From Solea solea (lineage: Eukaryota > Chordata > Actinopteri > Pleuronectiformes > Soleidae): 64,000 nt of DNA. The DNA lies in NCBI RefSeq assembly GCF_958295425.1, contig NC_081153.1, positions 2,328,419-2,392,418 on the forward strand, read 5' to 3'. The translations under genes and the position numbers were made by a program. This document shows positions 45,278 to 58,325 of this stretch, one piece after another (positions within the stretch are counted from its first letter, which is position 1; every line of letters starts with the position of its first letter). Under the pieces are notes generated by a model. It saw only the letters and a program-made list of their open reading frames with translations. It made no database searches and was not told the origin of the DNA.

Positions 45278-45662
45278 TGCAGCTCGTGTTTTGAATTAGC
45301 AATTTTAATATTTACAAACTTAGAAGCACGTGATGGTCTCGGCTCAGTGGAGCTCGAGGAGTTCAGGGTTAGAGGAGGCGGAGCTATCTGTGTTTGTCAC
45401 AACAAGAAATAACATTTTTATTTTTGGAATGAGGATGGACATAATCATCATGTGACTCACAGGTTGAGTAAAAAGGAATCAGAGAAGTCACTGAATCAGT
45501 GTGGAGAACAACAGAACGGTACAAACCCAGTGTTTTCTCATCTGCTCACACGCTTCATTTCCATCAAATCAGAGTCAAACATTCAACTTTATCTTGTTAA
45601 TTCTTCTCGTTTTAATCACAGCGGTTTTTGTGTCACTGGAAACAAACACGCACCAGTATTTG

Positions 45663-45868
45663 GGGCAGCCGGTGGCCAAGTGGAAAGGGAACTTGGCTTT
45701 TAACCGGAGGGTCACTGGTTCAAGTCCCCACCAGGTCAAAAGGGCTGGGGAGCAACCCCCATTGCTCCCTAGGTGCTACTCAGTGTGACAGCTCACTGCT
45801 CCTAATTCTAGGATGGGTCAAATACAGAGAAATAATTTCCCTGAGGGGATTAATAAAGTATAAGATTT
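45663..45868 (+). mobile_element. SINE-B, tRNA-derived, near full length
   Basis: A box GTGGCCAAGTGG at 45672-45683 and B box GGTTCAAGTCC at 45717-45727 give RNA polymerase III promoter spacing. Then come GGGCTGGGGAGCAACCCCC, CAGCTCACTGCTCCTAATTC and the tail GGATGGGTCAAATACAGAG...GGGATTAATAAAGTA. This is a familiar teleost tRNA-SINE layout. The plus-strand open frames across it are not genes. Confidence 0.8.
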
Positions 45869-45948
45869 AGATTTTCATCTGTTGACAGAATTGTTATTAG
45901 GTGATGGTGCCTTGCTCACAGGTCAGAGTATTTTACCTGATGTTTTGA

Positions 45949-46219
45949 GCTGCAACTAACGATTAATCGAGTACTTGTTTGGTTCGTACAATGCCAGAAA
46001 ATGTTGAATAATCTTGAAAAAATGTTGATTTTTTTTAAAAAAATCTTAAAAAAACCTTGAAAAATCTTAAAAAATCTTAAAAAAACCTTGAAAATCTTGA
46101 AATGTGTTGTGTTTCCCAAAGCTTGAAATGATGATATTCTTGAAAGTCTTATTTTGTCCACAATCCAAAATGATTGAGTTTGAATGATTTCTTTGTCAAA
46201 TGGAGCAAAGAAGCTGGAA
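45949..46219 (+). mobile_element. GATTAATCG-ended dispersed repeat, copy 4, expanded
   Basis: Starts GCTGCAACTAACGATTAATC and ends around ATTTCTTTGTCAAATGGAGC. A local run of AAAATCTTAAAAAAACCTTG-like units at 46010-46100 has grown inside it. Confidence 0.65.
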
Positions 46220-46979
46220 AATGAGCTAAAATAATTGTAATTATTGATGTTTCCACTGTCTCATGTTTCCTGGTCACTCACTGTGAGTGCATTATGAATG
46301 TTGTGATATTTATATAAATGGTAAAGTATTGATGCTGACTGAGTAGATCATAAATCATATTACAAATATGAAACATGGAAGTTCAGTGGAATTATTGAAC
46401 AGTTTCCATGTGATTATTTCATATTTTATGAGTGTTTTTAGCCTCCGAGTTGTTTCCAGAGCACAGAGAGAAGCATTTGTGTGCGTTGTAGGAGAAGAAT
46501 GTTTGACTGGAGCGAGGAAATAACACGGTGCCTGTGATGGTTTGGGTATTTAAATGTTTTCAGGCTCCATTTGCATACAATATGTGCTGCTCTGTGATTA
46601 GTGTGATACTCCACACAGGCCAGAGGCTGCTAAAAGCTGCACTCTGCCTACACTCAGCTGTCATCGTCTCCCTGATAACACACACTCTGTGAACCGTGTG
46701 TGTGTGTGTGTGTCTTTGTGAGGTCCAGAGGTAGGGTTAAGGTTAGGCACTGAGTTAAAAATACTAATATTAATAATACATTTTATTTGTAAGTATCTTT
46801 CTAACACTCGAGGTCGCTTTACATATCAAATAAGAAGAAAAATCAAACGCACAAAGGTAAATAAAAAAGTTAAGATGAAATAAAACAGACACGATCAACG
46901 CAGTAGACGGAGGTTAAAAAAAACAACAACTCAAGAGTTTAAGGCTAATCTGAATAAGTCAAGCTTTAGTATGAACGGA

Positions 46980-47475
46980 GACATTTTTGTTCATTCTCCA
47001 CCTAAATAAAATTCATCTGAGCCACAAAAAAACCTATTTGACCCTTAAAATGAAGAGAATATCAAATATAAATATATTATATACATATACTACATTGAAA
47101 GAAGTACAGTTTGTCGCATTTATGAAATTTAAGAGCTACAAAAGAAAACTGTTGCCTCTTATAAAGTGGAGAAAAACACAACCACTTTGAACTGAAATAA
47201 AACAATATTTTGGATTTTATGTCCTTCATGCTGCGCAGATCCAAAGACGGACGAGGTCTCCCAAAGTGTTCAAACGTCTTCATGAACACATTACTTTCAT
47301 TTATTGGGGAGATTTTTAATATCCCATTTGACACAAAATATCAAAACACTTTCATTTACTCCTTCATCTCGACAAAAAGGTGATAAACGTGGACATAAAA
47401 TAAAAATAAACACTTTGCTTGTACTTTAAATCTGCAAGGAGCCAGTGTAGAGGCGCTGATGAGCCACCGTTTATG
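46980..47475 (+). mobile_element. hAT-like repeat related to 14434-14825
   Basis: Shares CGCATTTATGAAATTTAAG, GCTACAAAAGAAAACTGTTG, TTTGAACTGAAATAAAAC and CAAGGAGCCAGTGTAGAGGC with the element at 14434. The ends are too decayed to show inverted repeats. Confidence 0.55.
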
Positions 47476-47964
47476 AAACTAAAAAGAAGAAAAAGAAAAG
47501 TCTTTTCACATTTCATCACTGTTTTTACCTCTTATATCGAGTTCATGCTGTGGCATAACTCTGTGGATCCACAGATGGAACTCTTCATGTCCAAACATCT
47601 TCACTGTAGGACGTGATGCAATATTAACACTTAACACTTCATAAATAAGTGGAGCCAAAACCAGGTCCTAAAGAGGAGGTTTTTAAGTCAAATGTGTCTG
47701 GTTTGTCTCATTAGAGCATCTGAAACCACATGGTGGTAAAAGTACAAATAAGAGGTTTATTCTGAGGTAATTACACACATACGTGCTGTAAAAGCCCCGA
47801 GTTAACCACCTCTAAAAAAATGGATTATGCAAATCTCTAATACATCAAGGACCCGGGATTTTCCTCGAGCAGCAGTCAAGAAAATGATTGAGCATATTTT
47901 AAATGCAGGTGAGTTCCTCATTCATAATGCATGGCTCTGAGTTGAGTAACAGGCGTGTGTATTG

Positions 47965-47969
<5 letters not shown>

Positions 47970-47998
<29 letters not shown>
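47970..47998. repeat. (TA)n microsatellite
   Basis: A pure AT run followed by GAGAGAGA. Confidence 0.95.
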
Positions 47999-48005
<7 letters not shown>

Positions 48006-48396
48006 ATGATGAATGGCTTGTGTCATTTCCTTTTTATTTAATGGTCTGGTTAAAGCCGCTCCCATTAAAGGAGCAATTTGTAAATGCCAACGAGGTGTTT
48101 GTCCACGGATGCTGCGAGACGGGACGAATGAATCACGGAGACGCCGTGGACAGACAGAAAACACACTCCTGAGCTCGTCACAGGACGTCAATAACAACAA
48201 ACTCACTACAACGACAGGAAACCACTGACGGCAGCAGAGGTTTCCCTGTGGATGTTTGTGAGTCATCGCTACGCTAATCACTGTTCATCCTCAAATGTCA
48301 AAAAACACACGTTGTTCCTCACTTTACTGCAACAGCAGCACAGGAAACGTTTCACTTTTACTTTGCTTTACTTTTATATGGACATGTGGCATTTTA

Positions 48397-48445
48397 GGCG
48401 CCACACGGTCGCTCTGCATGAAGTTTGCATGTTCTCCTTGTGTGT
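48397..48445 (+). mobile_element. SINE-A fragment with internal deletion
   Basis: GGCGCCACACGGTCGCTCTG joined directly to CATGAAGTTTGCATGTTCTC; head and body are fused with the B box lost. Confidence 0.6.
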
Positions 48446-50552
48446 GTGTGTGTGTGTAACTCAGAGAAACTGATTCTCAAACTTTCTTGTAATGCATTTG
48501 TATGCACACCATCCACACTCATCCACACAACGTTACTTTCAATACATTTTCCATATATTCCATATCTTCCATTTCTCTGCAACCTTTTTTCTTCTGAGAG
48601 CTACTTTGACAAACATTTATTCTCATCTCTTCTTTCAACCCTAACAAACATTCAAGATTCAAAAATAAACTTTATTGTTCCAGAGGGAAATGTGTCCTCA
48701 ATTGCTGCAACAGTGTATTAAAATTTCAGGATTATAATCAATAAATAATTTCAATAAAAACGTCAGAATTTCACAAAAAACAAAACAATAAATAAACGAG
48801 ATAACAAATAACGTAGAAACCTAAAACCAATAAGAACAGAGCAGTTTGTTTATTAAGAGCTGAGATGTGTTATTGAAAAGTGTCTAAAGTGTCTCTGAAG
48901 GGAAAAGTGCAGATTCTGGATGTGAAATATGAGGATTTTTGGACAGTTCACAGACTTTGGTGACGATGACAAGCAGATGTTGACATTTGTGGTTTTAAGT
49001 GAAAAGTAGTGAAGTGGTTGTGTTGAATAAGGAGTTGATGGTTGTGTTTCCTGCATGTTGTGGGACATTCTTGTCTGAACCTCTTCACCTCTCACACTCT
49101 CAGCTGCTGCTGTCACAGGTTTCATTAGACTTTGTTTAGGTTGTGTTGCAGTGAGTCCAACAAAAGTGACGTGTGTGCAGTTGTGTAGTTGTGAGACTCT
49201 TTGTGAGCGGGCCAGAGATTGGTCATCGTCTACCATGACTGGACAGAAAATGTGAAGAATCATAAACGAAGTCATGAAGTCCAGGAGAAGATCCAGCTCT
49301 AATTCAAACTGTCAGTCAAATCTTATCAAAATAGTAGTTATTTTATTGTCGTAGAAAAGAAAAAAAACTTTTCTAAGTTCTAAGAACTTTATTCATCGTC
49401 CGACTTTGATTTATTTTCCTGATTTGGTTGGAGTTTTATTTTTGTTTCTGTTTTATTTTGACACTTCCTGTTTTGATCATCAACTCCCCGGTCGTTGTCT
49501 GTTTTCCCGCCTTTTCAGGTGACATGCCCCGCCCTTTAGTCAGTGTCACCCTTCATTGTGTTGGTTCTGGATTGTCTGTGATGATTGTGGTTTTCAGTGA
49601 TTGATCTTGTATTTGCTTCCATGTTTCATGTTTATTGTTTTTAATTATTATTATCACAGTCACCATTAACTGTGATCATACGTCTTATTCTGCTAAATCT
49701 CATTCTCACAAGAACAAACTGTCAATTTCAGGCTTTTTATTCCTGACAAAACGACACGAGGTGTGATTTATTTTCTCAAAGCCACAGTTTATCAGTGAAG
49801 TGAATTATGACGGTGATGTTGTGTTCCCTGCTGAAGACGGAGGATCTTCTCCAGGTTTTCACACACTTCTCTTTAAATATTATTTGAGTTTGATGCTGTG
49901 GCGTGTGTTGCTTTGACTGCTAATGGTCCAGTGGGTGGCGCTGTGGTGCACACACTGAATGGGATGAAGGTGGACCATTTGAACCCTCATAGAGATGGAG
50001 ATGGACCACAGACGTAGTGAAGAGTGAACGTGTCTCGCTCACAGACAGATTATCTAACATGGTCATCCTGTATGTAAATGTGAGATAAACACATGTTACT
50101 TAGTCCAACACAGGAAGGATCTGTGTTTCCTCAACAAGCCTCGTCCAGGACTGGCCTACAGGCTTCTGCTGTAAACATGCTGTAAAAGTGATGCTCGTGA
50201 TCCCAAAATCAACCCTGTGTTCATGTGTTTATGTGTTCATGTGTTCATCTAAGTCAGCTACAGTGCGTCACATGCTTTCTCGTGAACCCTGCAAATGTTT
50301 TTTAATGTGGAATAAAAGTTTGACTCTTTTAGAGACACTTTTATGAGCTGTCGCAGTCGACTGAATCCCAACAATAACATGTTTTATGCCTGATGTTCGT
50401 CTGAGTGCTGACGCTGACGCTGACGCTGACACTGTCGCTGCTCTTTTACTGCAGACACGACGTCAGATACACGGCTACAGCTGTAGGTGGAAAAGTGGAT
50501 GTTTGTTTTTATCATCAGCTGAACAAGAAATAAATGGAATGGAATTCCTTTT

Positions 50553-50711
50553 ACATGGAGCGGTTAGCACTCAGGCCTTCACAGCAACAAAAACCCGATG
50601 CAGAGACAGATGCAGATTAGGGGATTAGGTAATCTGGACACACTAAATTGACTGTAGGTGTGAGAGAGAATGGTTGTGTGTGTGTGTGTGTGTATAAAGC
50701 GGTAGAAGAAT
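50553..50711 (+). mobile_element. SINE-A decayed copy
   Basis: ATGGAGCGGTTAGCACTCAG (A-box side), then CTAAATTGACTGTAGGTGTG, GAGAATGGTTGTGTG and the tail ATAAAGCGGTAGAAGA. Parts of the body are deleted. Confidence 0.6.
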
Positions 50712-52659
50712 TGCTGTTAAAGAGGGAAGAGGGTGTTTGGCAGCGTGCTGTAATCTGCACTGATGTTTGATGAATGCATGCTCACCTTTTGATTCTTAAA
50801 CAACAACAACAACAACAGTCGCTTCCACCTATCGACAAACCATTTGAGGCGTCGTTGACCCGAGTCGCACTTTGTAGCCGTTTTAGATTCTTTCCACTTT
50901 GCCCGAGCGTCGTGCCGGGAGTTTGATGGGAGGTCTCCAACACAGATCGATGGGAGTGTGTTCCTGTGGTGCTGACGCGCTCAGTGGGAGTCAGGGCTAG
51001 TCTGTTTCCTCTGCTCAGAGGGTAAACTGTGCACACACACACACACACGGCACAGTTGGTGCCTGTAGCTTTATCCTGGCAGAGCAAATGACAGGAGATA
51101 TTATTAGCCCCCAAAAATAAAGAAGCTCCAGTGTCTGTGAAAGGAGCAATCCTCAGTCTCGGCTGTCACAGAAATGTGGAGATGCTGCATGAGACACCGT
51201 CATTTTCACGCGACATCATTAAGATAAGACAGTATTTAACAGTGTAGGGCTTTGATTTGAACAGCTCCAGAAACAGAAAGGATGGAGCATTATTTGTACA
51301 CTCGGCTCTGTCAGCAGTGCAGCAGTGCAGCAGTGCAGAGGCGGGCGGCAGCAAGGATTGTATTTTTCCCGTCAAACTGCCGACGTCTCTGAGCAGAAGA
51401 ATTCACTTCTGAAACTTTCTCAGTGCACTTTCTGTGTTTTATTTCCGTCATTATCCAGCCTGTTTACTGACATGGTGATTTACCAGCACAGTGTCTGCAT
51501 GTCAGTCGTGGCTTAAAACTAAAATAATCCCCTGTGTGCACGTCGTGGAAGGGCAACACGAGATCCAAACACCGCTGCTATACTGAGAAACACTCGTTTT
51601 CTCTCATCTGCATTTATTTATGTTTAAAAGTGATGCTCTAGATTTTAAGGGTAAGCTGTGTTTTATCCTCCCTTCACCATTTTCATTTTAAAATCTTGAC
51701 CCTAACGTTGAGAGTGTTGCACGGTCAGACTCCTCCTTACATCTCAGGTCACATGTGAAGACCTTCGCTGCCTACACACTCATGTTCTCATTTTTAAAAA
51801 CCTTTCTTTTTAATCGGGCTTTTAGTTACAATAGGGTTCTTATTCCATTCTTTTTACTGTGTTTTCCTGTTTTTTGTTTGACAGTATTTTATGTATGTAT
51901 GTATTTTTGTGTCTCCTCATCTGAGTGCAGAGAGAAAGATAAATGTCTGAGGCTTGTTCTCACGAGCAGGAGTTTCTCAGAGGAGTGAGACGGAGTCTGT
52001 TCCACTCCAGCTCAGACGAAGCCCGGCGCTCAGTGGGCTCATCCAGGCTCATCCAGGCTCAAGTGGGCCAGCGTGAGTGGAGAGTTTTGTTGGTGAGCTG
52101 CTGCTTGATGAACCGGAGTCTCTTTGTAGTAGGAGGTGAGGGTGGTGGTGGTGGTGGGGGGGGGGCTCGGGCGTTGTTTCTGGCAGAGATTGAAGAAAAT
52201 GAAGGTAGAATGTTGCAGGAGGTGCAGACGGAGGCAAAAACCTATTTCTTTATATCAATCCTATTTTTACAAAGACTAAATAGTGATACTTGTACTTGAG
52301 TAGAATTAGAAACATTAAAAATGTAAGCAGAAACTCGTTATGACGGCTGTTTGGGAGCATTTTGGCTGTGTTGGATTTGCCGTAAGAAAATGAATGTAAT
52401 CTGGGAGAGACCACAAACTTAGCATCACATCTGAGGAATATGCATGAAATGCTGTTCTGTGATGGAACGCAAGCAAACACCAAATCAACAGAATACTTCA
52501 AGACCACTGCAGGTTTATCCAGGATTAATAAAGTATTCTCATTCTGATTGTTATTATATTTCTGTGCCACTTGTTGTTTTATATTATCACTATATTCAGT
52601 CATAGGGGGCAACAATTCTTCATCGTTCACTGCTTACGTTTCCGCTGCGTGAATTTAAC

Positions 52660-53255
52660 TTTTTATTTTTCTAAATTCAGGCCAAAAAATTTTCTGACTC
52701 AGAGACAGATTTCAGATTGAAAGTTCAGTACAGTAACTTCCAAAAAAAATACTTCAGTAAAAGTAAAATTACAAATTAGTACACAAAGTCAGTCAGTCAT
52801 CATCTACCGCTTTATCCTCCACCAGAGGGTCACGGGGGTGCTGTGCCAATCTCAGCTACATCGGGCGATAGGCGGGGTACACCCTGGACAGTTCGCCAGT
52901 CCATCGCAGGGCCACACACAGATAGAGACAAACAACCTTTCACTCTCACACTCACTCCTATGGTCAATTTAGAGTGTTCAATTTACCTATCCCCACATTG
53001 CATGTTTTTGGACTGTGGGAGGAAGCCGGAGAACCCGGAGAGAACCCACGCACACACGGGAGAACATGCAAACTCCATGCAGAAAGGCCCTCGTTCCAAC
53101 CGGGGCTCGAACCCGGGTCTTCTCGCTACAAGGCGAGAGTGCTAACCACTATACCACTGTGTGGCCTTAGTACACAAAGTACACAACAAAAACCTACTCA
53201 ATTACCATGAGTAATTGTAATTACCGTGAGTAAAAGTAATTGATTACTTTCCACC
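52660..53255. mobile_element. dispersed repeat split by a SINE
   Basis: The left part (about 52660-52789: CAGTAACTTCC, ACTTCAGTAAAAGTAAAATT) and right part (53167-53255: CTCAATTACCATGAGTAATT, GTAATTGATTACTTTCCACC) resemble the known fish repeat family whose ends read TACTTTCCACCTCTG. They are parted by the SINE at 52790-53166. Confidence 0.55.
52790..53166 (-). mobile_element. SINE-A, full length, with perfect 14-bp target duplication
   Basis: Read on the minus strand: head GGCCACACAGTGGTATAGTGG, B box in CGGGTTCGAGCCCCG, then GGGCCTTTCTGCATGGAG, TTTGCATGTTCTCCCGTG, GAACCCGGAG-type body, CACATAGGAG-type linker and tail GAGGATAAAGCGGTAGATG. TTAGTACACAAAGT flanks it at 52776-52789 and 53167-53180. 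The perfect target duplication implies a fairly recent insertion. This copy serves as the reference for the SINE-A fragments in this window. Confidence 0.85.
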
Positions 53256-53628
53256 TCTGTGAGTTTGTCAGGTTGTGTGATGAGCTCACAGTCCGATACA
53301 AAGACTCTCAGCCCTCTTCATGATCTATGTGTGCAGCATCACAGTATGTTTGGAAGCAGTGGGCAACAAAGTCCTCGGTCAGATGACTCTGCTCTCTCCA
53401 CGTGGGTTATTTTTTTATTTTTTTTCCGGCTTCAGCTCCAAGTGGCATTAGCTGGAACGCAAGACGCAGGTAAAATAACATATTTCCCTGTTCCCACTCG
53501 GGGAATCGAGTGGGCACTACAGGCTTTTCTGGCTCATGGCTGCATGCTTTTGATCCAGGCCGAGCCTGTGAGTCAGCATGATTTGGTACCAGGCTGCGTG
53601 TTCCACCCTGCAGCTCAGGCACAAGACG

Positions 53629-53671
53629 GATTCTATACGAACACTCCATCTCGTCGTGTTCGTATAGAATC
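53629..53671. repeat. perfect 16-bp hairpin
   Basis: GATTCTATACGAACAC (53629-53644) and GTGTTCGTATAGAATC (53656-53671) are exact inverse complements with an 11-base loop. GACG before and CGTC after (with a 3-base bulge) can extend the stem. Not recognised as a known RNA. Confidence 0.7.
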
Positions 53672-53853
53672 ACACGTCGGGCTCATTTTGACTCTTTACT
53701 CCCGTCACATCAATGTATTATTAGTGTTATTTAATGGGATTTATCAGACGGTACAGAAATGACCACAGCTACAATCATGGCGGCGCTGTAAAGCACACCC
53801 ACACGGTCTTATCACAACCACTCTGTTCCATCTGTACAAGGGAGTGGGAGTGG

Positions 53854-53887
<34 letters not shown>

Positions 53888-54195
53888 TCTCCTGCATGAG
53901 TTATTGCCACAGAACAGCAGCATGAAATCAGCGTTGGCGGCTCGAGCACAGTGTGTGGTCCGCCAGCGATTTCTTTTTTTTTTGATCCATGAGTTTGTGT
54001 CTCTGATACTAAATTGGGGACTCCTGGAGGCTGGGAAACAAAATCCAGTGAGGCGCTGCACACGGTGACCGGAGAATAGACTAAAACAATAAAGCAGCAG
54101 GACAAGAACGACTTGCTTTACATCCAGGTCCAAGTATTTCATTATTATTCTTATTATTTTATATTATTTGTGTAATTGTGACTACTGTCTAGATC

Positions 54196-54420
54196 ACTGG
54201 TGTCAAACTGGTGGCCCGTGGGCCACACGTGGAGGAAAAGGAAAACATGGAAGGTCCAGGAAGTGTCCTGTGAGTGCTTTTGCCCATTTTTACAGAATAA
54301 CTTTCAATATCTGGTAGTTATTTACAATTTACTGCGTGTTAAAATAGTGTATTAATAATTAAATTGAAATTTGATATTTGAAATTAGGAAAAACCGACAT
54401 AAAAACATCATCATGAATAT
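54196..54420 (+). mobile_element. hAT-type end fused to a family T1 fragment
   Basis: ACTGGTGTCAAACTGGTGGC and CCGTGGGCCACACGTGG look like the end of a common fish hAT element. From about 54255, GTGTCCTGTGAGTGCTTTTG, CAGTTATTTACAATTTAC-type and TTAAAATAGTGTATTAA are family T1 landmarks. Confidence 0.5.
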
Positions 54421-54589
54421 CTTAACTGGGATATTCCCCACTTTTCTTCTCTGGATCGGCCTCCTCTTGACTAAGAATACACACTCATTAGCCGCTAGGG
54501 TCATTTAAGTTGGACAGTTCTCGTCTACATTGTTCTATGCTTCAAACAAAATACATTCATACATGCTGAATTCAAGGTGTCTCATATGG

Positions 54590-55090
54590 TGCGTTTCCAC
54601 TGGCTCAACTCGCCTCAGCACGGCACGGTTAAGTTGCATTTCCACTAGCATAGTACCAGGTACCAGGTCACAGGTGGAGACGTCTGACACAAGAATCAAA
54701 GCCGAACAATGCCGAACTGCAGATGGGTCAAAAAGACTTAACAATCCTAAAAAACGTGGGTTAATCTCCAACAATGACCAGGCAAATGTCTAAAATCTCA
54801 GTATTTAACAGAGGAGTCTGGTGTATTTAGTGACAGCACTGCTCATCACAATCATGGAGGAAGTTCTGATTCTAATGATTCAGTGACACTGAAAACAACT
54901 GCTTTACAAGTGTCGCGTTTAAAACAAAGACACAGCAGTTTCATGCAGCCGTGTGGTCATGACTCCGCCCACATTGAGTAGGTGTTATTTGTAGTGGAAA
55001 ACCAACCCCAACCGTGCCGTGCCGTGCCGAGGCGAGGCGAGGCGAGGCGAGGCGAGCTGGGACCAGAGGTGGAAAAGGAGCTTTAAACAT
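54590..55090 (-). mobile_element. DNA-transposon relic with GC-rich pentamer core, copy 2
   Basis: The left edge on the plus strand reads GGTGCGTTTCCACTGG; the right side has GACTCCGCCCACATTG, TAGTGGAAAACCAACC and a GTGCC/GAGGC pentamer run (55015-55056). It is the inverse of the copy at 3655-4195. Confidence 0.6.
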
Positions 55091-56589
55091 CTCAACGTGG
55101 CATCAGAAATCATGTTGCTCTGTGGTGATTTATAACACAATCAAACTGCAAATACTTTCCTTTCATTGTTCAGCAGATTTATCATCATGCAAACATGCTG
55201 CAGAGGTTTGCATGTAGATCTGATTATAATGATAATGTATAATTGTATATTGTAGCACGGACCGTTAGTGAAACCTGCCGCAGCACAAACGTCTCCATCG
55301 GTGTGAGACGATCGTACTGGAGACAGAAATGTGTCCCTCTCAGTGTCTGCTGGTGGAGAAGGAGCAGGACACACCAGGCCAAGTGGTGTCACTTTCTCTG
55401 GGGAGGTGATTTCAGTTGGAACTGTGTGAGAGAGCCTGTTGCTTAGCAGCAGTCGCTGGTAGTATTTCTTTTTCCCCCTATGCCGGGCAATGAGCTTCAT
55501 TAAATGAAGCTTGACGTGGGGGGGGGACGGGGGGGTGTACAGAGTGACACCTGGGACAGTTTAGAGCTCTGTCGGTGCCGGGCGGACATGAAGAAGCTAC
55601 TGCTGAGGACTGAGATGTCCTCACTGTGAAGAATTCTTCATGTTGATGAAGCTTTGATGTTAATGACACTTATCACCCCACACACACACACACACACAGC
55701 TGATAGAACATGACACGACAACTGCTGCCTGGAGCAAATGGAGAGAGCTTTGTGTCTCAATTAGCAGAGCGGAAGTAAGAGAGAGAGAGAGGGAGAGAAA
55801 CAAGCCCACTGCTGTGGAGAAGAAGTATTATTCATCTCCAGCGTGAACAATCGTCAAACATTAAGTCATAAAATAACGACGAGCGTGTGTCTCACCCACA
55901 GCAGAGAAAACAACATGTTTGACATATTTGAACATGTCAGTAACCGTCCTCATCCCTTGACCGCCTTCATTCTCTCCTCACAGACTCATTCAGAAAACAC
56001 ACACGATACAAACATCTCTTTCTGATTTACATCAATTTAGAGGTTATTAATGCACCTGTTTCCCTGTGACCACAAAAAGGACTCACAATCTGTTCAATCA
56101 GGCGCACACTGTGTGTGGAGCAGGGTGGTGTAGAAGAACCTCGTTCCTTGTGATGAAGCCGTCTCATAATTGTCAGCTAAGACTGAGTAAGCCTCCCTTC
56201 ACGGCACTAATTACTATCCTCTTGGTTATTGACAGCCCATCGACATTTCCTTGACTACCTATTTGTGAAATAAGCCCAAAGTCTTGAGTATCTATTTCTG
56301 GAGGGAAGCTGTCTCTTTTTAATTGCTTCTGTCCAACTAATCTCTGCTAATTATTCATTTAAGAAGCTGCTCTATGTGTGTTTGCTGTAAACTGAGGGAT
56401 GTTGATCGTCAGTGAAGCGCATTCTTACATCATGATGTTAACATCGTGTTTGTTACTGACATCTGGGAACGTTTTGGTCAAGAAACATGAAACTAGATAA
56501 AGATCAAGATCTATTAAGGTGAGTGTTGCATTGTACGGAAGAGTGTTAGTGCCACATCTAAGAAATAAATAAATAAATAATAAAACCGC

Positions 56590-56925
56590 ATGGATTCTGA
56601 GATTAAAGTCAGAATTCGTAAAGTCAGAATTCGGAGATTTAATTTCAAATTCTGAGGAAAAATTACAAAAAAAGGCAGAATTCTGTGAAAAAAGTCAGAA
56701 TTCTGTGAAAAAAGTCAGAATTCTGTGAAAAAAGTCAAAATTTTGAGATTAAGATCTGAATTTGAAAAAGGTCAGAATACTAAGATTAAAGTCCGAACTT
56801 GAAAACAATCTGAATACTGAGATTAAAGTTAGAATTCTGAGATTAAAGTCCGAATTTGAAAAAAATCTGAATTCTGAGATTAAAGTTAAAATTCTGAGAT
56901 TCAAATCTGAATTTGTATTTCTTGT
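56590..56925. repeat. degenerate tandem repeat of AAAGTCAGAATTCTGAGATT type
   Basis: About a dozen diverged units of roughly 20-40 bp alternating GTCAGAATTC and GAGATTAAAGT. Many EcoRI-like GAATTC sites result. The plus-strand open frame with Lys-Val-Arg-Ile-Leu repeats comes from this array. Confidence 0.8.
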
Positions 56926-57221
56926 TACATGTGGCCCTAATACTCTTCCTGAACCTTACATTTTTGTCTGGTCCACCATTAATCTGGTGAATATAAAGGT
57001 GTTTTGCCGTTTCTGAACCTTTGAAATAAACTGTTAGATGTGACAATAGAATGTTAATTGTATCATACTGTTCTTCATATCTTTATGCTCCAAGTTAATG
57101 AAGACCAGAGTTTAGACCACACTTTTGACTTCATTTTCATTTGGATGCTCAGCAGCACACGGTAGCAACATTTTAATCTTTTACCTTTTACCAGACTTGA
57201 TTGTTTGTAATTTGTCTTTTT

Positions 57222-57237
57222 ATTATATATATATATA

Positions 57238-57268
<31 letters not shown>

Positions 57269-57288
57269 CTATATATATATATTTAAAT
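57222..57288. repeat. (TA)n microsatellite
   Basis: Nearly pure TA with a few GA and CT interruptions. Confidence 0.95.
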
Positions 57289-57702
57289 GAGCCTGATGAC
57301 ACAGCCTTTTGTCGTCACTCAGTGAGGCTTTAATTGTCACGAGGACTAATATAGAGCACAAAAGTGCCGCAAGAAAATGTCATTGTTGGAAAGAGCTCAC
57401 ACTGTGTGCCTCATGTGGGTTCAGCTCCCCGAGGGTGAATTCAGGTTTCACTCATTAATTCATACATCACAAAACAAATGGCTTTTTTTTTTTCCTTCTT
57501 CTTCTCTGAGTAATTCCCCCAGTCGGATTCTTTGCTATTGTTGGCCCGCTGTGATGCTCACGTGTCCGCTGTAGATCGTCTGACACTCCGCAGAGAACTG
57601 TAGTGAAAATTAGCAAAGCATCTTTTCAAATGAAATAAGAAATAATGATTTTTTTGCCTTGGAGGCTGCAGAAGCGTGAGTCACCTTTGTCAATGCTTAG
57701 AT

Positions 57703-57710
<8 letters not shown>

Positions 57711-57738
<28 letters not shown>

Positions 57739-58030
57739 ATTATAAATGTTATCACTGGAATTGCTCCCTTGCAGGTTTGTGCTGCTAACAGGAGGTGCTA
57801 CAATGACTATCTGATAAGGTGTGGGTGACTCACTCTTGATTAGTAGTTTTCAGGCGAAGGGTAAATCTCCTTTGTGCAACTGTGTGTGTGTGTGTTTGTG
57901 TGTGAGAGTGTGAAAGTTAAACAGAGGAATAATCAGAGCAGGACTTCAGGACAGAGCAGGTCTTCCCAGCCAAGCCAACGCTACATCATAACATCTGCAT
58001 GAACATCTGCATGAACATCTGCGTGAACAT
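57711..58030. repeat. (GT)n and a 13-bp tandem
   Basis: A GT run at 57711-57734. Three units of ACATCTGCATGAA type lie at about 57990-58028. Confidence 0.85.
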
Positions 58031-58325
58031 CCACTCCCTCTCTCTGGCTCCTTCCAACATAGCAAGACCGGTTGACGTTTACAGATCATGTGACCTCTGT
58101 TGCTTTACACTATTTAATATAAGAAGAATCAGGACCGTACCTGACTCAACAGGCGACCCAGGTCCTCGTGCAGGCTCTGGTCTTCTCCCGCCCTGGGAAC
58201 AGGCCTCCTGACCTGTGCTGTGAAACATGCTCTGGTCATTGAGCTCCACTAGCTTCCTTTAGCCGCCGCATCAAACTCAAATCACTGATGCTAGAGCCCA
58301 CAAAGTGCTTCATGGCTCTGCTCAC

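Noticed and set aside
53090..53166. tRNA gene candidate on the minus strand
   Set aside because: The A and B boxes belong to a SINE with its body, tail and target duplication, so it is a retroposon and not a functional tRNA gene.
53259..53762. 167-codon plus-strand open frame
   Set aside because: No recognisable family; it crosses a homopolymer T run and the hairpin, and lies inside a long intron.
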